From Turnera subulata (lineage: Eukaryota; Streptophyta; Magnoliopsida; Malpighiales; Passifloraceae): 64,000 nt of DNA. The stretch spans positions 63,953 to 127,952 of the forward strand of contig JAKUCV010005642.1 of assembly GCA_028386065.3 (NCBI GenBank), written 5' to 3'. This document shows, piece by piece, positions 9,402 to 19,810 of this stretch. Each line of letters opens with the position of its first letter. Positions within the stretch are counted from its first letter, which is position 1. The notes below the pieces were generated by a model. That model was not told the origin of the DNA. It did no database searches and saw nothing but the letters and a program-made list of their open reading frames with translations. A program made the translations under genes and the position numbers.

Positions 9402-9660
9402 ACATCGATGTTCAGAAACCAAACATCGATGTTTGATAAAGTTCAGCCTACGCCAACTTGGACCAGAGGCTGAAAACATCGATGTTCAGAGACCAAACAT
9501 CGATGTTTATTGAAATTCAGCTTGCGTTAAATCGGACCAGAGGCTGAAAACATCGATGTTTAGATCCAAACATCGATGTTCAGTGTAGTGCATGCTCAAA
9601 ACTTTGACAGAATGCATGCAACATTGATGTTCCGTATCAAAACATTGATGTTCAGGGAGT
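9402..9660. repeat. Paired AACATCGATGTT palindromes in the 3' non-coding region
   Basis: Outside the LTR, the palindrome recurs in pairs about 20-25 bp apart, with pairs spaced at ~70-80 bp inside a repeated context (GGACCAGAGGCTGAAAACAT). The last pair is decayed to ACATTGATGT. These occur between the cassette and the polypurine tract. Confidence 0.75.
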
Positions 9661-9889
9661 ATCAACTCTTTTGCTATCTTTTGATTATGTCTCTTCAGTT
9701 TAATCTTTAGTTTGCCATTGTTATTCTTTTTGCTAATGCCAAAAGGGGGACGATTAAATAAGAGTATATGTATATGCATCAAGTTAGGGGGAATCACGTT
9801 TTGACAAACGTAGGGGAATTAACCTCATTTTGAATCCATACACTTGACATATACTCTTCTTGGTTTGTCATTATCAAAAAGGGGGAAAT

Positions 9890-10590
9890 TGTTAGAAATA
9901 GTGTTTTGCTAATGCCTCCTTGTCTCATACAGGTTTTGATATTGACAAACCGGACATTGATTCAAAATGATGACAAACCCGAGGCAAAAAGAAATCACTC
10001 CCGAAGCAAAAAGAAATGACTCAAAGAGAAGAAATGTAAAGTGAAGAAGAGCACAAGAATTGAAGCACAAGAAGATTTAGGAACCTAATTGTAAAAGGTT
10101 AACACTCAAATTCTTCTAAGATGTTAGCTCAAACATAATCAATTTTTTCTCATGCATAGCATTCTTTTTATCAATCATAAAAATGGTTTTTGAGCACTAA
10201 ACATCGATGTTGTGTTTCTAAACATCGATGTTCCTGCCTTCTAAAAGGTTTATCAAAAGCGGCAGTAGCTCAAAACTTCGATTTTGGCATCCCAAACATC
10301 GATGTTCTCCTGACCGATTGCATTTCAGGATGTTTTGCAGAAACACTATTCAAACATCGATGTTCACTTTTCAAACATCGATGTTCTACTATTCAAACAT
10401 CGATGTTCACAGTTTCAACATCGATGTTCTACTGTTCATTGTTTTAAATTGTTTTGGCAGTGCTCCAAAACATCGATGTTCAAGTTTAAAACATCGATGT
10501 TTTAGTGACCGTTAGACCAAAACATCGATGTTTAAGTTTAGAACATCGATCTTTTAGTGACCGTTGGCCCAATAATTCATATTTACTGGC
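9890..10590 (+). repeat. Extra partial LTR created by the duplication
   Basis: It is the first ~700 bp of the LTR, preceded by a PPT (AAAAAGGGGGAAAT, 9876-9889). It includes the palindrome array (about 10200-10560) but stops before the TATA box. Confidence 0.85.
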
Positions 10591-10847
10591 CAACATTGAT
10601 GTTCCGTATCAAAACATTGATGTTCAGGGAGTATCAACTCTTTTGCTATCTTTTGATTATGTCTCTTCAATTTAATCTCTAGTTTGCCATTGTTATTCTT
10701 TTTGCTAATGCCAAAAGGGGGACGATTAAATAAGAGTATATGTATATGCATCAAGTTAGGGGGAATCACGTTTTGACAAACGTAGGGGAATTAACCTCAT
10801 TTTGAATCCATACACTTGACATATACTCTTCTTGATTTGTCATTATC

Positions 10848-10861
10848 AAAAAGGGGGAAAT
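10848..10861 (+). other. Polypurine tract of element B
   Basis: AAAAAGGGGGAAAT directly precedes the 3' LTR and would prime plus-strand synthesis. It is duplicated at 9876-9889. Confidence 0.8.
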
Positions 10862-12218
10862 TGTTAGAAATAGTGTTTTGCTAATGCCTCCTTGTCTCAT
10901 ACAGGTTTTGATATTGACAAACTGGATATTGATTCAAAATGACGACAAACCCGAGGCAAAAAGAAATTACTCCCGAAGCAAAAAGAAATGACTCAAAGAG
11001 AAGAAATGTAAAGTGAAGAAGAGCACAAGAATTGAAGCACAAGAAGATTTAGGAATCTAATTATAAAAGGTTAACACTCAAATTCTTCTAAGATGTTAGC
11101 TCAAACGTAATCAATTTTTTCTCATGCATAGCATTTTTTTGATCAATCACAAAAATGGATTTTGAGCACTAAACATCGATGTTTCTGCCATCTAAAAGGT
11201 TTATCAAAAGCGACAGTAGCTCAAAACATCGATGTTGGCATCCTAAACATCGATGTTCTCCTGACCGATTGCATTTCAAGATGTTTTGCAGAAACACTGT
11301 TCAAACATCGCTGTTCACTTTTCAAACATCGATGTTCTACTCTTCAAACATCGATGTTCAAAGTTTAAACATCGATGTTCTACTGTTCATTGTTTTAAAT
11401 CGTTTTGGCAGTGCTCCAAAACATCGATGTTCAAGTTTAAAACATCGATGTTTTAGTGACCGATGGACCAAAACATCGATGTTTAAGTTTAGAACATCGA
11501 TATTTTAGTGACCGTTGGCCCAATAATTCATTTTTACTGGCCAAACATCGATGTTCTAGTGCTAAACACCGATGAGGTGCCGTTTTAAGCAGAAACCTTT
11601 TGCATCTTTCTATGTTGTTTTGTCTAAAGGTGTTTCGGAATGATTTCCCAACGGTCATATAAGTTTTTAGACATATAAATAGAGCATTTACTCCTCTGTT
11701 TATTAACAATCAACTCTCCATACATTTATCATTCATTGACACACATTGATTCATGTTTTTTTTTGAGCTAGTATGCTTGAGATTTGAGAGAGTTGCCTTA
11801 TAGTGCTTATCTTGTTACTCAATATCCACTCTTTGAGAGAGTTTCTGTTTTGAGTGTTGTGAGTGTTGTTATACACTTGAAGGGCGGTTTGTTCCCTTGT
11901 TGTGATTCATAGGAAGGTGGTTTTCTTTCTGTGTGAGAAGTCTTGAAGTGAGGTATCTTCAAGCAGGAGTGTTGAGGTTCATGTGAACTCTCAGGTTGTA
12001 AACGGCTTGTTAAGCACCCGAAAGCTTAACGTAGATAGTGAAATCTTCGAGAGAGTCTCTCGGAGGACTGGATTAGCCACACAAGTTGTGTGTGTGAACC
12101 AGTATAAAATTCGGTGTGTCCTTCATTCTTTCAATTCCGCAATTATTTCCTGCAAGTTTTTGATTTCGTCCACAAAACGCTATTCACCCCCCTCTAGCGT
12201 AGGGCACCTATTCTGACA
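10862..12218 (+). repeat. 3' LTR of element B
   Basis: TGTTAGAAATAG ... CCTATTCTGACA (the last 8 bp differ from the 5' LTR by one base), followed by AAGAT at 12219-12223. The palindrome array spans about 11172-11576 and TATAAATAG is at 11674-11682. One palindrome unit (21 bp) present in the other copies is missing near 11180. Confidence 0.9.
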
Positions 12219-13192
12219 AAGATAAGCATTATAAGGCAACTCTCTCAAATCTCAAGGATATTAGCTCATAAAAACTTGAATTAATGTGTATCAATGAATG
12301 ATTAATGTATGAAGAGTTGATTGTTAATAAATAGAGGAGTAAATGCTCTATTTATTTGTCTAAAAACTTATATGACCGTTGGGGAATCATTCCAAAAACA
12401 CCTTTAGACAAAACAACATAGAAAGATGCAAAAGGTTTCTGCTAAAAACGGCACAACAACGATGTTTAGCACTAGAACATCGATGTTTGGCCAGTAAATA
12501 TGAATTATTGGGCCAACGGTCACTAAAACATCGATGTTCTAAACTTAAACATCGATGTTTTGGTCCAACGGTCACTAAAACATCGATGTTTTAAACTTGA
12601 ACATCGATGTTTTGGAGCACTGCCAAAACGATTTAAAACAATGAACAGTAGAACATCGATGTTTAAACTTTGAACATCGATGTTTGAAGAGTAGAACATC
12701 GATGTTTGAAAAGTGAACATCGATGTTTGAATAGTGTTTCTGCAAAACATCTTGAAATGCAATCGGTCAGGAGAACATCGATGTTTGGGATGCCAACATC
12801 GATGTTTTGAGCTACTGCCGCTTTTGATAAACCTTTTAGAAGGCAGGAACATCGATGTTTAGAAATACAACATCGATATTTAGTGCTCAAAATTCATTTT
12901 TATGATTGATAAAAAAAAAATGTTATGCATGAGAAAAAATTGATTATGTTTAAGCTAACATCTTAGAAGAATTTGAGTGTTAACCTTTTACAGTTAGGTT
13001 CCTAAATCTTCTTGTGCTTCAATTCTTGTGCTCTTCTTCACTTTACATTTCTTCTCTTTGAGTCATTTCTTTTTGCTTCGGGAGTGATTTCTTTTTGCCT
13101 CGGGTTTGTCGTCATTTTGAATCATTGTTCGGTTTGTCAATATCAAAACCTGTATGAGACAAGGAGGCATTAGCAAAACACTATTTCTAACA
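12219..13192 (-). repeat. 5' LTR of element A, 5' portion, with palindrome array
   Basis: It starts with the second AAGAT and then reads as the reverse complement of the LTR upstream part, ending TTCTAACA at 13192. Palindromes cluster at about 12458-12888. The LTR continues at 4265 on the other side of element B. Confidence 0.88.
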
Positions 13193-15808
13193 AATACTTG
13201 TCAAAATAGTCATCAATATAAAGGAAAAGAGTGCCTTTTATTTATTGAAAAGAAAATAACAAAACAAGTCGTCCTCATCGATCCCCCCTTTGAACCACGA
13301 CCTAGGTACTCAACATAAACTACTGCTGGGGTCTTTTAAGCGACCTTCATTTCTTCAAAAAGAGTCCTACAGCCGAAGTCTTCTTCCTCTCCACCCTCAG
13401 CTCCTTCCTTTGCTCCTATCTCTTCTTCCTCCTTCGGATAACAGTCGAAGAACAGCTCAAATCCTAGTTTCCTAATCTTCGTGACAGTGCACACCCATGG
13501 TTCCGGGAACCCACAGAAAGGAAATCTTCCCCCTCCTTTGTAAAGTAGCCGTTCAATGTCTTGAAATAGGGAGACATGACAAAATCCCATTCTTGCTTCT
13601 TCTTGCGAGCCAATGCCCTTACTTGGTCTTTTCTCTTTTGCCTCTCGATCTCTGTCCCGGTTGGGACATATCCCAAACCAAAGGGTGATTTAGCGATATG
13701 AACTTGAGGAACCTCTAAGATCCCTTGTTTTTTCTTCCCTAGCCCTATGATTGGGAAATACTTAATCTTTCCCATGATCCCTATGACCGCCACATTACCA
13801 AAAGGGTCGTAATAAGGGGGCTTACAAACCAGCTTGTCTGTCATTGTAGCGCCGACAGACTCAAAGACAAAATCTGACAAAGATACTTCCTCATCTCCTT
13901 CGATTCCAAATACTGGCTTGATATTCTTCTCGGTAGTTTCCCCTCTAATAGTGACTACCCCTCCTTGATAAGGAAACCGCAGCATTTGATATAAAGTGGA
14001 TGCCACAGCTCGAGCTTGATGTAACCAGGGTCTCCCAAGAAGTAAGTTAAAGCTGGACGTGATGTCTAGCACTTGGTATTCTATTGCAAAAGCAGCAGGT
14101 CCGATGGTTACTTTTAACTTTATCATTCCTAAAACTTTCCTTTGAGCGTTATCATATGCCTTGACCATTGTTCAAGTTGGCAAGAAATCTGTAGCTCCAA
14201 ATTCCAACAAACTTGCAGTCTTCAGAGGGCATGCATTCAGAGCCGATTCAATGCCTATCAAAACCAATGGTAATTAGTTATCTTTGACCTGGATGGTGAT
14301 ATATAATGCTTCAACATGAACTCTCCTGTCCGGACGCAAATCCTTATCAGAAAAGGATATTTGATTATCGGTTGCCACGGAGGCTATCATGTTGGCCAAT
14401 GTTTCTGGTGCAGTGTCAATGGGAACATGGGTCTTGTTTAAAGTTTGAAGGACCTTCTCCCAATGTGGGCGTGAAGCCATCAGCTGACCCCAGATCGAGA
14501 TGTTTGCATGAGTTTTATTTAGTTGCTTAATTATCACATCTTCTTCAGGTTCGTCTAAACTGAGAGGAGCTCTTCTTGCTATCCTCCCAGATCTAGTAAT
14601 AACGTCAACCTCCTCATCCGAAGCTACATACTCACTAAGGTCAAGCACCAAGCATTCGTACTCAAGCACGGATTCTGCTTCTATCACATCAATCTCCTCA
14701 TACAGGGGTAATAATGGATTCAGCTTGGTGTCTGGCCTCTTAGGCAGGATTATTTCATTCCTCTCTATCATGTCCTGGAACTCGTGGCGGAGTCGGGAAC
14801 AATGATCGGTAATATGTCCAGCCATCTGATGGAACTCACAGAACTTATTAGGGTCTCCCTTGAGGGACGAATCGGGCCTTGGGTCCAAAGGTTGCAGTAA
14901 ACCTTTCTCCACACACTTCTTGAGCATCTTCCCCAATGACATAGGGAGAGGAGTAAAATTCCTAGGCTTTGACTCGATCTGTAGTGGTGTCTGGATAGCA
15001 ACATGGTTCACCTCAGTAGACCATTTTCCGTGAGACACATTAAAGTTCCTTCTGGATGTGAAAGTGTCCACAGGGACCTTGATTTTCCCAAAGCTGATAG
15101 CATCTTCCAATTGTATCCCAGCTCCGATAAAGGCCATGAAGTTTGCATAGTAGTTTCCGACCATGCGATCATAATAAGCTGGTTGAAGATTCTTGATCAC
15201 CATTTGCACTTGGTCCTCTTTAGTGGGTCTACTTACCTCTTGGTTACATCTATTTTGGTATTGTAGCTGTATTGATTTCTAAACACCTTACAGATATCAT
15301 CCCACTTACTCACCTTGCTTTCATCCAGGGTCATGAACCATTTCAAGGCCGCTCCCGATAAAGTCCTTTGGAATAATTGAACCATCAGCTCTGGTCCTAT
15401 TCCCATAGGTTGCAACATCCTCATATAGATCTTTAGGTGGGTTGTAGGGCATTCCATTTCGTTGAATTTTTCAATATCAGGAATCTTGAACTTCTCGGGT
15501 AGCCGGGCACCAGGGAATAGGGACAAACGGTCTAAATTCCAGTCATCTTCTTTTCTCTTCATGGCCTTCAATAACTTTTCCACTCTCTTAAGCCTTTCCT
15601 CATCCCCCTTGGATTCTTGTGTTGATGAGTCTTCATGTTGGATGACCACCACCTTGCTCTCACCGCCTGACTTCGACACATGTCCCCCATCACTCCCAGG
15701 GGACACCATCTTCCCCTTCTGTAATGCCAACAGCGCATCCCTAACCATCGGATCTTTCAACAGGTCCATGGATTCCTCAGCCACTTTAGCACTGTTGTCT
15801 TCACTCAT
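13193..15808 (-). pseudogene. gag-protease remnant of a Tat-like Ty3/gypsy element, interrupted by element A
   Basis: The minus-strand ATG at 15808 starts MSEDNSAK. The first frame (to 15233) is a Ty3/gypsy gag core (LPEKFKIPDIEKFNE, ALKWFMTLDESKVSKW). A deletion/frameshift follows, and 15209-14274 continues gag (CEFHQMAGHITDHCSRLRHE). A third part (about 14270-13290) is protease-like (YQVLDITSSFNLLLGRPW). The active site, normally D-N/S-G-SALN in this group, is IGIESALN, so the enzyme is dead. Several stops and shifts are present. Sequence is cut at 13193 by element A's LTR; RT, RNase H and integrase would lie beyond element A. Arg-tRNA-type primer site and LTR character (16041-16051, 18273-19097) support the Tat/Ogre lineage. 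Confidence 0.8.
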
Positions 15809-15824
15809 CTTCACATTAATTGTT

Positions 15825-15938
15825 TTTTTTTTGATAAAACGAGATTTTATTAATATATTATAAAAGACCTGAGAAACGGTGTAGTCATTAGGGGATGACT
15901 ACCACTAAGACCGTTACAACTGAAAGCAATACTAACTA
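15825..15938 (-). mobile_element. 114-bp 5'-truncated LINE 3' end with 15-bp target duplication
   Basis: It is flanked by TTCACATTAATTGTT at 15810-15824 and 15939-15953. The insert begins on the plus strand with a T run (poly-A on the minus strand) preceded by AATAAAATCTCGTTTTATC, a typical plant LINE 3' tail. It landed just upstream of the Tat gag ATG. Confidence 0.8.
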
Positions 15939-16040
15939 TTCACATTAATTGTTATGAATGCAAGGCACTTATGATGACAAGTAAAAGGCACATAAGATTC
16001 AACAATTACACAAAGTCTCTTGAACCCACTACTTCCTTAG

Positions 16041-16051
16041 TGGAGTCGCCA
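16041..16051 (-). other. Primer-binding site of the Tat-like element
   Basis: The minus strand reads TGGCGACTCCA, the Arg-tRNA-complement type used by Tat/Ogre elements. The LTR end (...ATTCACA) lies two bases away, at 16054 on the plus strand. Confidence 0.65.
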
Positions 16052-16093
16052 ACTGTGAATACCCAACCCAAAATCACTTGGGCCTGTTCACCT

Positions 16094-18272
16094 TGTAATA
16101 CCCGTAAAGAAAATATATACATGTTATGCTTTGGCTAAATTACTAGAGTCTAAGCCCATAAGTTTTAAACACGATTGTTTTCTTAGGCCCTGTAGTGTTT
16201 AGAAATAAAGCCCAACCCCTTTACCTTTAGTTTTATTATGTGCCCAAATCGTTCATAGCCGACTTATACCACCTATATATGTAATATAAAACCAATGAGT
16301 CTTAAATTAAAACAACCCTAGCTGCTATTTGGATATCTGCGGCGCACTTGGCATAAAACCAAAGCAAGGAAGATTTGCTTGTCTGCTTGGTTGAAGAAGT
16401 ATATTATATTATTAGGCTTATTCAATTCTTGTTTCAAGTAAGTAAATCCTTCTTTTTAGCTTTGTTGTTTGTAGAATTCAATCGAACACACGTGCTATCC
16501 ATTATGCTTAGAATTCTTGAAATCTTGATGCGGGTGTAGTGTAGAGCCGTGTGGAGGATTAAACAATCTTTGTTGGTAGAACGTGCTTGAGAATTGGTAT
16601 ATAGGATTGTAAAATTTCTGTTTCACACACAGTAGAACGTTATTGCACTTTCGACATGATTATTTAATTAATTGAAATCAGATAATTTTAGGAAGTGAAG
16701 TAGACTGATGTAATAAATGTTTGCAACAGGTTTCATTCAAAAAAGATTTATATGGAATTTATTAAAAATCGCATAGGTGAGCTGTTGCGCAGGAAATTAC
16801 AGTTATCTGGGCTATCTTAGAAAATTCTTAATTAATTATTTCTAGATCCTATGACAGTGAATTTTATATAGTTAGAAAGCTTAGAATGTCTACTTTAAGT
16901 TCTGTGTTGATGATACTTTTGGATTCAGAATTAATTGGGAGTTATTAGGCAGAGATTAGAGGCTGGTCTATTCTGTTGTTCAATCGGTAGATTGTTAAAT
17001 ACTCTTTGGACTTTGTGGCTATGTTTCTCTTGTGAACTAGGTGCTACAGGGATCGGGACTCAAGCTGAAACATAAGAGTTTGAGATCGGTATTTGGATTG
17101 ACTTTTGAGGTGGGTTATATTATTATTATACTTCCTACTTTCTTAGTAAAGCTATGTTTTGACATTATTTTCTCATATAATTACTTTCGTATTTATACTA
17201 CTTTTTGTCCAACTCTTTTAAATTATATTGTTTTGACCAAAAAGGTTTGATAAGCTAACGTTTACGTCAAATTGATTTACTTTAAAAACCATTACTATTC
17301 CTTCAACTGTGATTTTACCGAATAAGGATTTTGAGATTTCAAAGAAAGGCCTATGTATCTTTTACTATATAGTTTTGTTTGTACAATACCTATTCTGCTT
17401 ATAAATACTATTCGCTCTATTTTGCCTATATACACTATCTGCTTATTTGGATGAGAAATATCTTTGGATTTGATACTTTTGAAGAATTTATTTGAATTTG
17501 TTTTTGCTTAGAATTAGATGTCAGACGTCCCTATCTGGCAAGGGTGCTGTTAGACTTTGTGCACATTGATTGGTTTGATGAAGTTTTTAACCTCTATATG
17601 TTTGATGGGAATCTTTGATTTCCCTATGGATCCTTTTGTTCCTCCAGCCGACAGGGGGCCGTTGTCGGACATGCTCGACGGGGCGTGCTTTGCTTTTCTC
17701 TATTTCTTATCCGGTTCTGACATCTTAATTCGAGGCTTCCGTTATTTTGAGTGTTATGATTATTTGTTATTTAAATTCAAGGCTTTCGGCTGATTTTGTC
17801 TTTTTTGATTATTTGACAAGTAAGCTTATTTTATTTTGATTATGAAATATATATGTTTTGACCTTTATGATTTTAGTATGGCTTTTGTTTGCTTTGTACT
17901 ATGCCCACTGAGTTATGGAAGGACTCACCCCCATTTTAAAAATATTTTCAGGTGATTAGTAGGCATGAGACGTAGTTCGTGCTTGGCGAGTTGTTTGGGT
18001 ATGCATAGCAGACTTTTGGATTGTTAAAGCTCCACTGTTACTCTAGTTTTTTTGGGAATTTTCATGATTTGGATTATATTAAGGATTTTGATTGGTCTTT
18101 GAGTTTGGAATTTATGTTTATCATATGACTTGTTGGATTATTCAATTTATGGGAGTATTTTATTTTGGAGACTATATTTATATTATTTGTCTGAGGCTTG
18201 TCTTGTCTTGGGTAGACATATGTTTCCTACTAGGACTAGACGTCGGTCATGGGCCTGATTTGGGTCGTGACA
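16094..18272 (+). mobile_element. Solo LTR of a Tekay/Del-like Ty3/gypsy chromovirus
   Basis: TGTAATACCCG ... GGGTCGTGACA, 2179 bp, is flanked by perfect 5-bp duplications CACCT (16089-16093 and 18273-18277). The TGTAAyACCCG start and GTGACA end are typical of Tekay-type LTRs. No internal region or second LTR is present, so it arose by LTR-LTR recombination. Small frames inside (e.g. 17041-17250, 17557-17793) look like chance. It sits in the LTR of the Tat-like element. The orientation is given by the TG start. Confidence 0.88.
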
Positions 18273-19097
18273 CACCTATTCCTTTCACCTTCTTCTTTGG
18301 GTCAATCCCATAACCTTGGAGTCGCTACCCAAGTTTTATTAAGGACAAAACTTGGGAAAAATTTTGATGTGACTCCTTTAGGCTACATGGTCATGGCGAG
18401 CCAAACTTATGGGATCGAGGGTTCATCACAGATAGGAAGGTGTTAGGCACTCATCCATGTTGGGTCGAGACAATGTGCAAATATGAAATACAAGTGTGCC
18501 TGGTGCAAGTGTGCGGGTGTGGAGAGTAAAGAGAAGGGGAGAAGAAGACGATTTGGCTTGCATCCCGTTGTAAGACCAAGATTACCTACGTACCCGAGTG
18601 ATCGGGGTCAAAGCCACGTAGTTCTAAACATGGCACAAATTGGCCACTTACATCATTAAAAGCATCAGCATGTAATCAACAAAGATCAATCAAAAGAGAG
18701 GGTTTAGTGTTACCTCTTGTAGCCCTCCTCTAGCTCCTTGCAATGGGTTGAGTTCTACACCCACCTTCTTGCCGCTTCTAAGCTCTATGGTTGATCCTCT
18801 TCCTGACCTCTCCTTGCTGAACCACTGCTAATATCTCCCACGAAAATCCTCCAGAGTTTTTGCCTAAAGAATGTATTTCTAGGCTTAGAGAAGTAGATTT
18901 CTCCAAACACTCAAGGCTTATAGGTGTGTATATGAGAAAAGTGTGTTTTTCCTCCTTGAAATGTGTGTGAGGGGTCCTATTTATAGTGTTCTGGGAAGCC
19001 TAGGGACGTAGACCTACATAATGGTGAAGATTATGTCCGAAAATCTTGTCCAAAACCGCGTAAGATCGAATTAGGAACAAAATCGGCGTAAATCGAA
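18273..19097 (-). repeat. Remaining LTR of the Tat-like element
   Basis: It continues the LTR that starts at 16054 after the solo LTR. On the minus strand, CCTATAAATAGGACCCC-like sequence (TATA at 18976-18985) marks the LTR promoter. The text around 18320-18450 and 18590-18630 (GTTAGGCACTC, CTACGTACCCGAGTGATC) resembles Tat/Ogre LTR leaders. The outer boundary is not clear; it lies around 19000-19097. Confidence 0.55.
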
Positions 19098-19111
19098 GAT
19101 TCTGGGCACCT

Positions 19112-19810
19112 ATGACCGCCGCTGCCGACCCACCACCACCGTCCTCCTCTACCAATAACCAACCCCCTGCCCGCCGTACCTACTTCCTTAACCGACCCTT
19201 GTTTGAATCCATCAACCGCCACACCACCACCACCCCAAACCCTTCTCACCCTTCCCGCACCAGAGGCACCAACTCCACCAACATCCTTGGGAGGCTAAAT
19301 TTGCCCCCACCACAGCTTGAGGAACAGGCTGGTGCCGCTGAAGCAGCACAGGACCAGGACGCAGCAGGACAGAACCAGCCACAGGGTCAACACAGGCCCA
19401 GGGACAGGCACAACCTATAACTAGAGACCAGGTCATCGACTTCTTTGAACAAATGCAAGATTGGTTCGGGCAGCAATTTATCCCAATCCTACAGAACCAC
19501 AACGCCTATAAGAGGCCATTGCTGCTCAGGAAGGCCGACAACGGCGCATTCAAGAGAGCATTACCGATCAGGAAATGCGATTGACAGCATCATGAGCGAT
19601 ATGCGCACTAGCCTCTCTAGGGGAATTATTGACTCAAGGAGGAATGCAGAATCACAGACCCGTGCAATGCGAGACTTCATCAACCAGTACACGGGCCAGA
19701 ATGTACAGCTACATGAAACCCTCACGAATCTCCTCAATATGGAAACGGCACTCACAAAAGCACCCCAAGATGCAGAGCCACCAGCCGCGCGCAAGCGGCC
19801 CAGAAAATGA
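19112..19810 (+). pseudogene. Degenerate ORF of an Athila/Tat-like gypsy element
   Basis: Frame 2 is open 19098-19420 (Pro/Ser/Thr-rich N-terminus, TAAADPPPPSSS), with a stop at 19418-19420. The coding feel then moves to another frame for ~170 bp (QVIDFFEQMQDWFGQQF), and back to frame 2 for the end (MRDFINQYTGQN ... ARKRPRK, stop 19810). The protein is hydrophilic, with a basic tail. I do not recognise a catalytic domain; it most resembles the extra or gag-like ORFs of Athila/Tat elements. Two frameshifts make it non-functional. Confidence 0.45.

Larger units (their letters stand above)
9619..11541 (+). repeat. Tandem duplication (period 972 bp) of the 3' internal end plus LTR start
   Basis: 9619-10590 is repeated as 10591-11541 with the same order: decayed palindromes, PPT, LTR start, palindromes, TTTACTGGC. 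Offsets are 972 before, and 951 after, a 21-bp deletion in the second copy. The junction at 10590/10591 joins GGCC to CAACATTGATGTT, i.e. within palindrome-like sequence, so the breakpoints share local homology. Confidence 0.88.
4266..12218 (+). mobile_element. Element B: non-autonomous Sirevirus-like retrotransposon with antisense cargo
   Basis: It is flanked by AAGAT duplications. In order: 5' LTR (4266-5646), primer site (5647-5662), broken gag (5702-6847), the first residues of pol (~6878-6950), an antisense two-ORF cassette (about 7010-9350), palindrome-rich 3' non-coding DNA, polypurine tract, and 3' LTR (10862-12218). There is no integrase, reverse transcriptase or RNase H, so it must have moved in trans. 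LTR plus gag without pol matches the described TR-GAG class of non-autonomous plant elements. A 972-bp tandem duplication at the 3' end adds an extra PPT and partial LTR. It shares the cassette with element A, so the cassette was present before the two copies separated. Confidence 0.88.
1..13192 (-). mobile_element. Element A: non-autonomous Sirevirus-like Ty1/copia retrotransposon, interrupted by element B and cut by the window edge
   Basis: Read on the minus strand, the 5' LTR starts at 13192 (TGTTAGAA...) and runs to 12219. After the inserted element B it resumes at 4265 and ends at 3858 (...TTCTAACA). A primer-binding site, a broken gag (3802-2050), a trace of pol, and then an antisense cassette follow, leaving the window at base 1. 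The two LTR halves rejoin exactly once B and one copy of AAGAT are removed, giving an LTR of about 1377 bp. The gag type (UBN2-like domain, two CCHC knuckles, coiled coil) and the palindrome-rich LTR fit the Sirevirus group of Ty1/copia. AATAC at 13193-13197 would be one copy of A's own target duplication; the partner lies off-window. A is older than B because B sits inside it. Confidence 0.85.
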
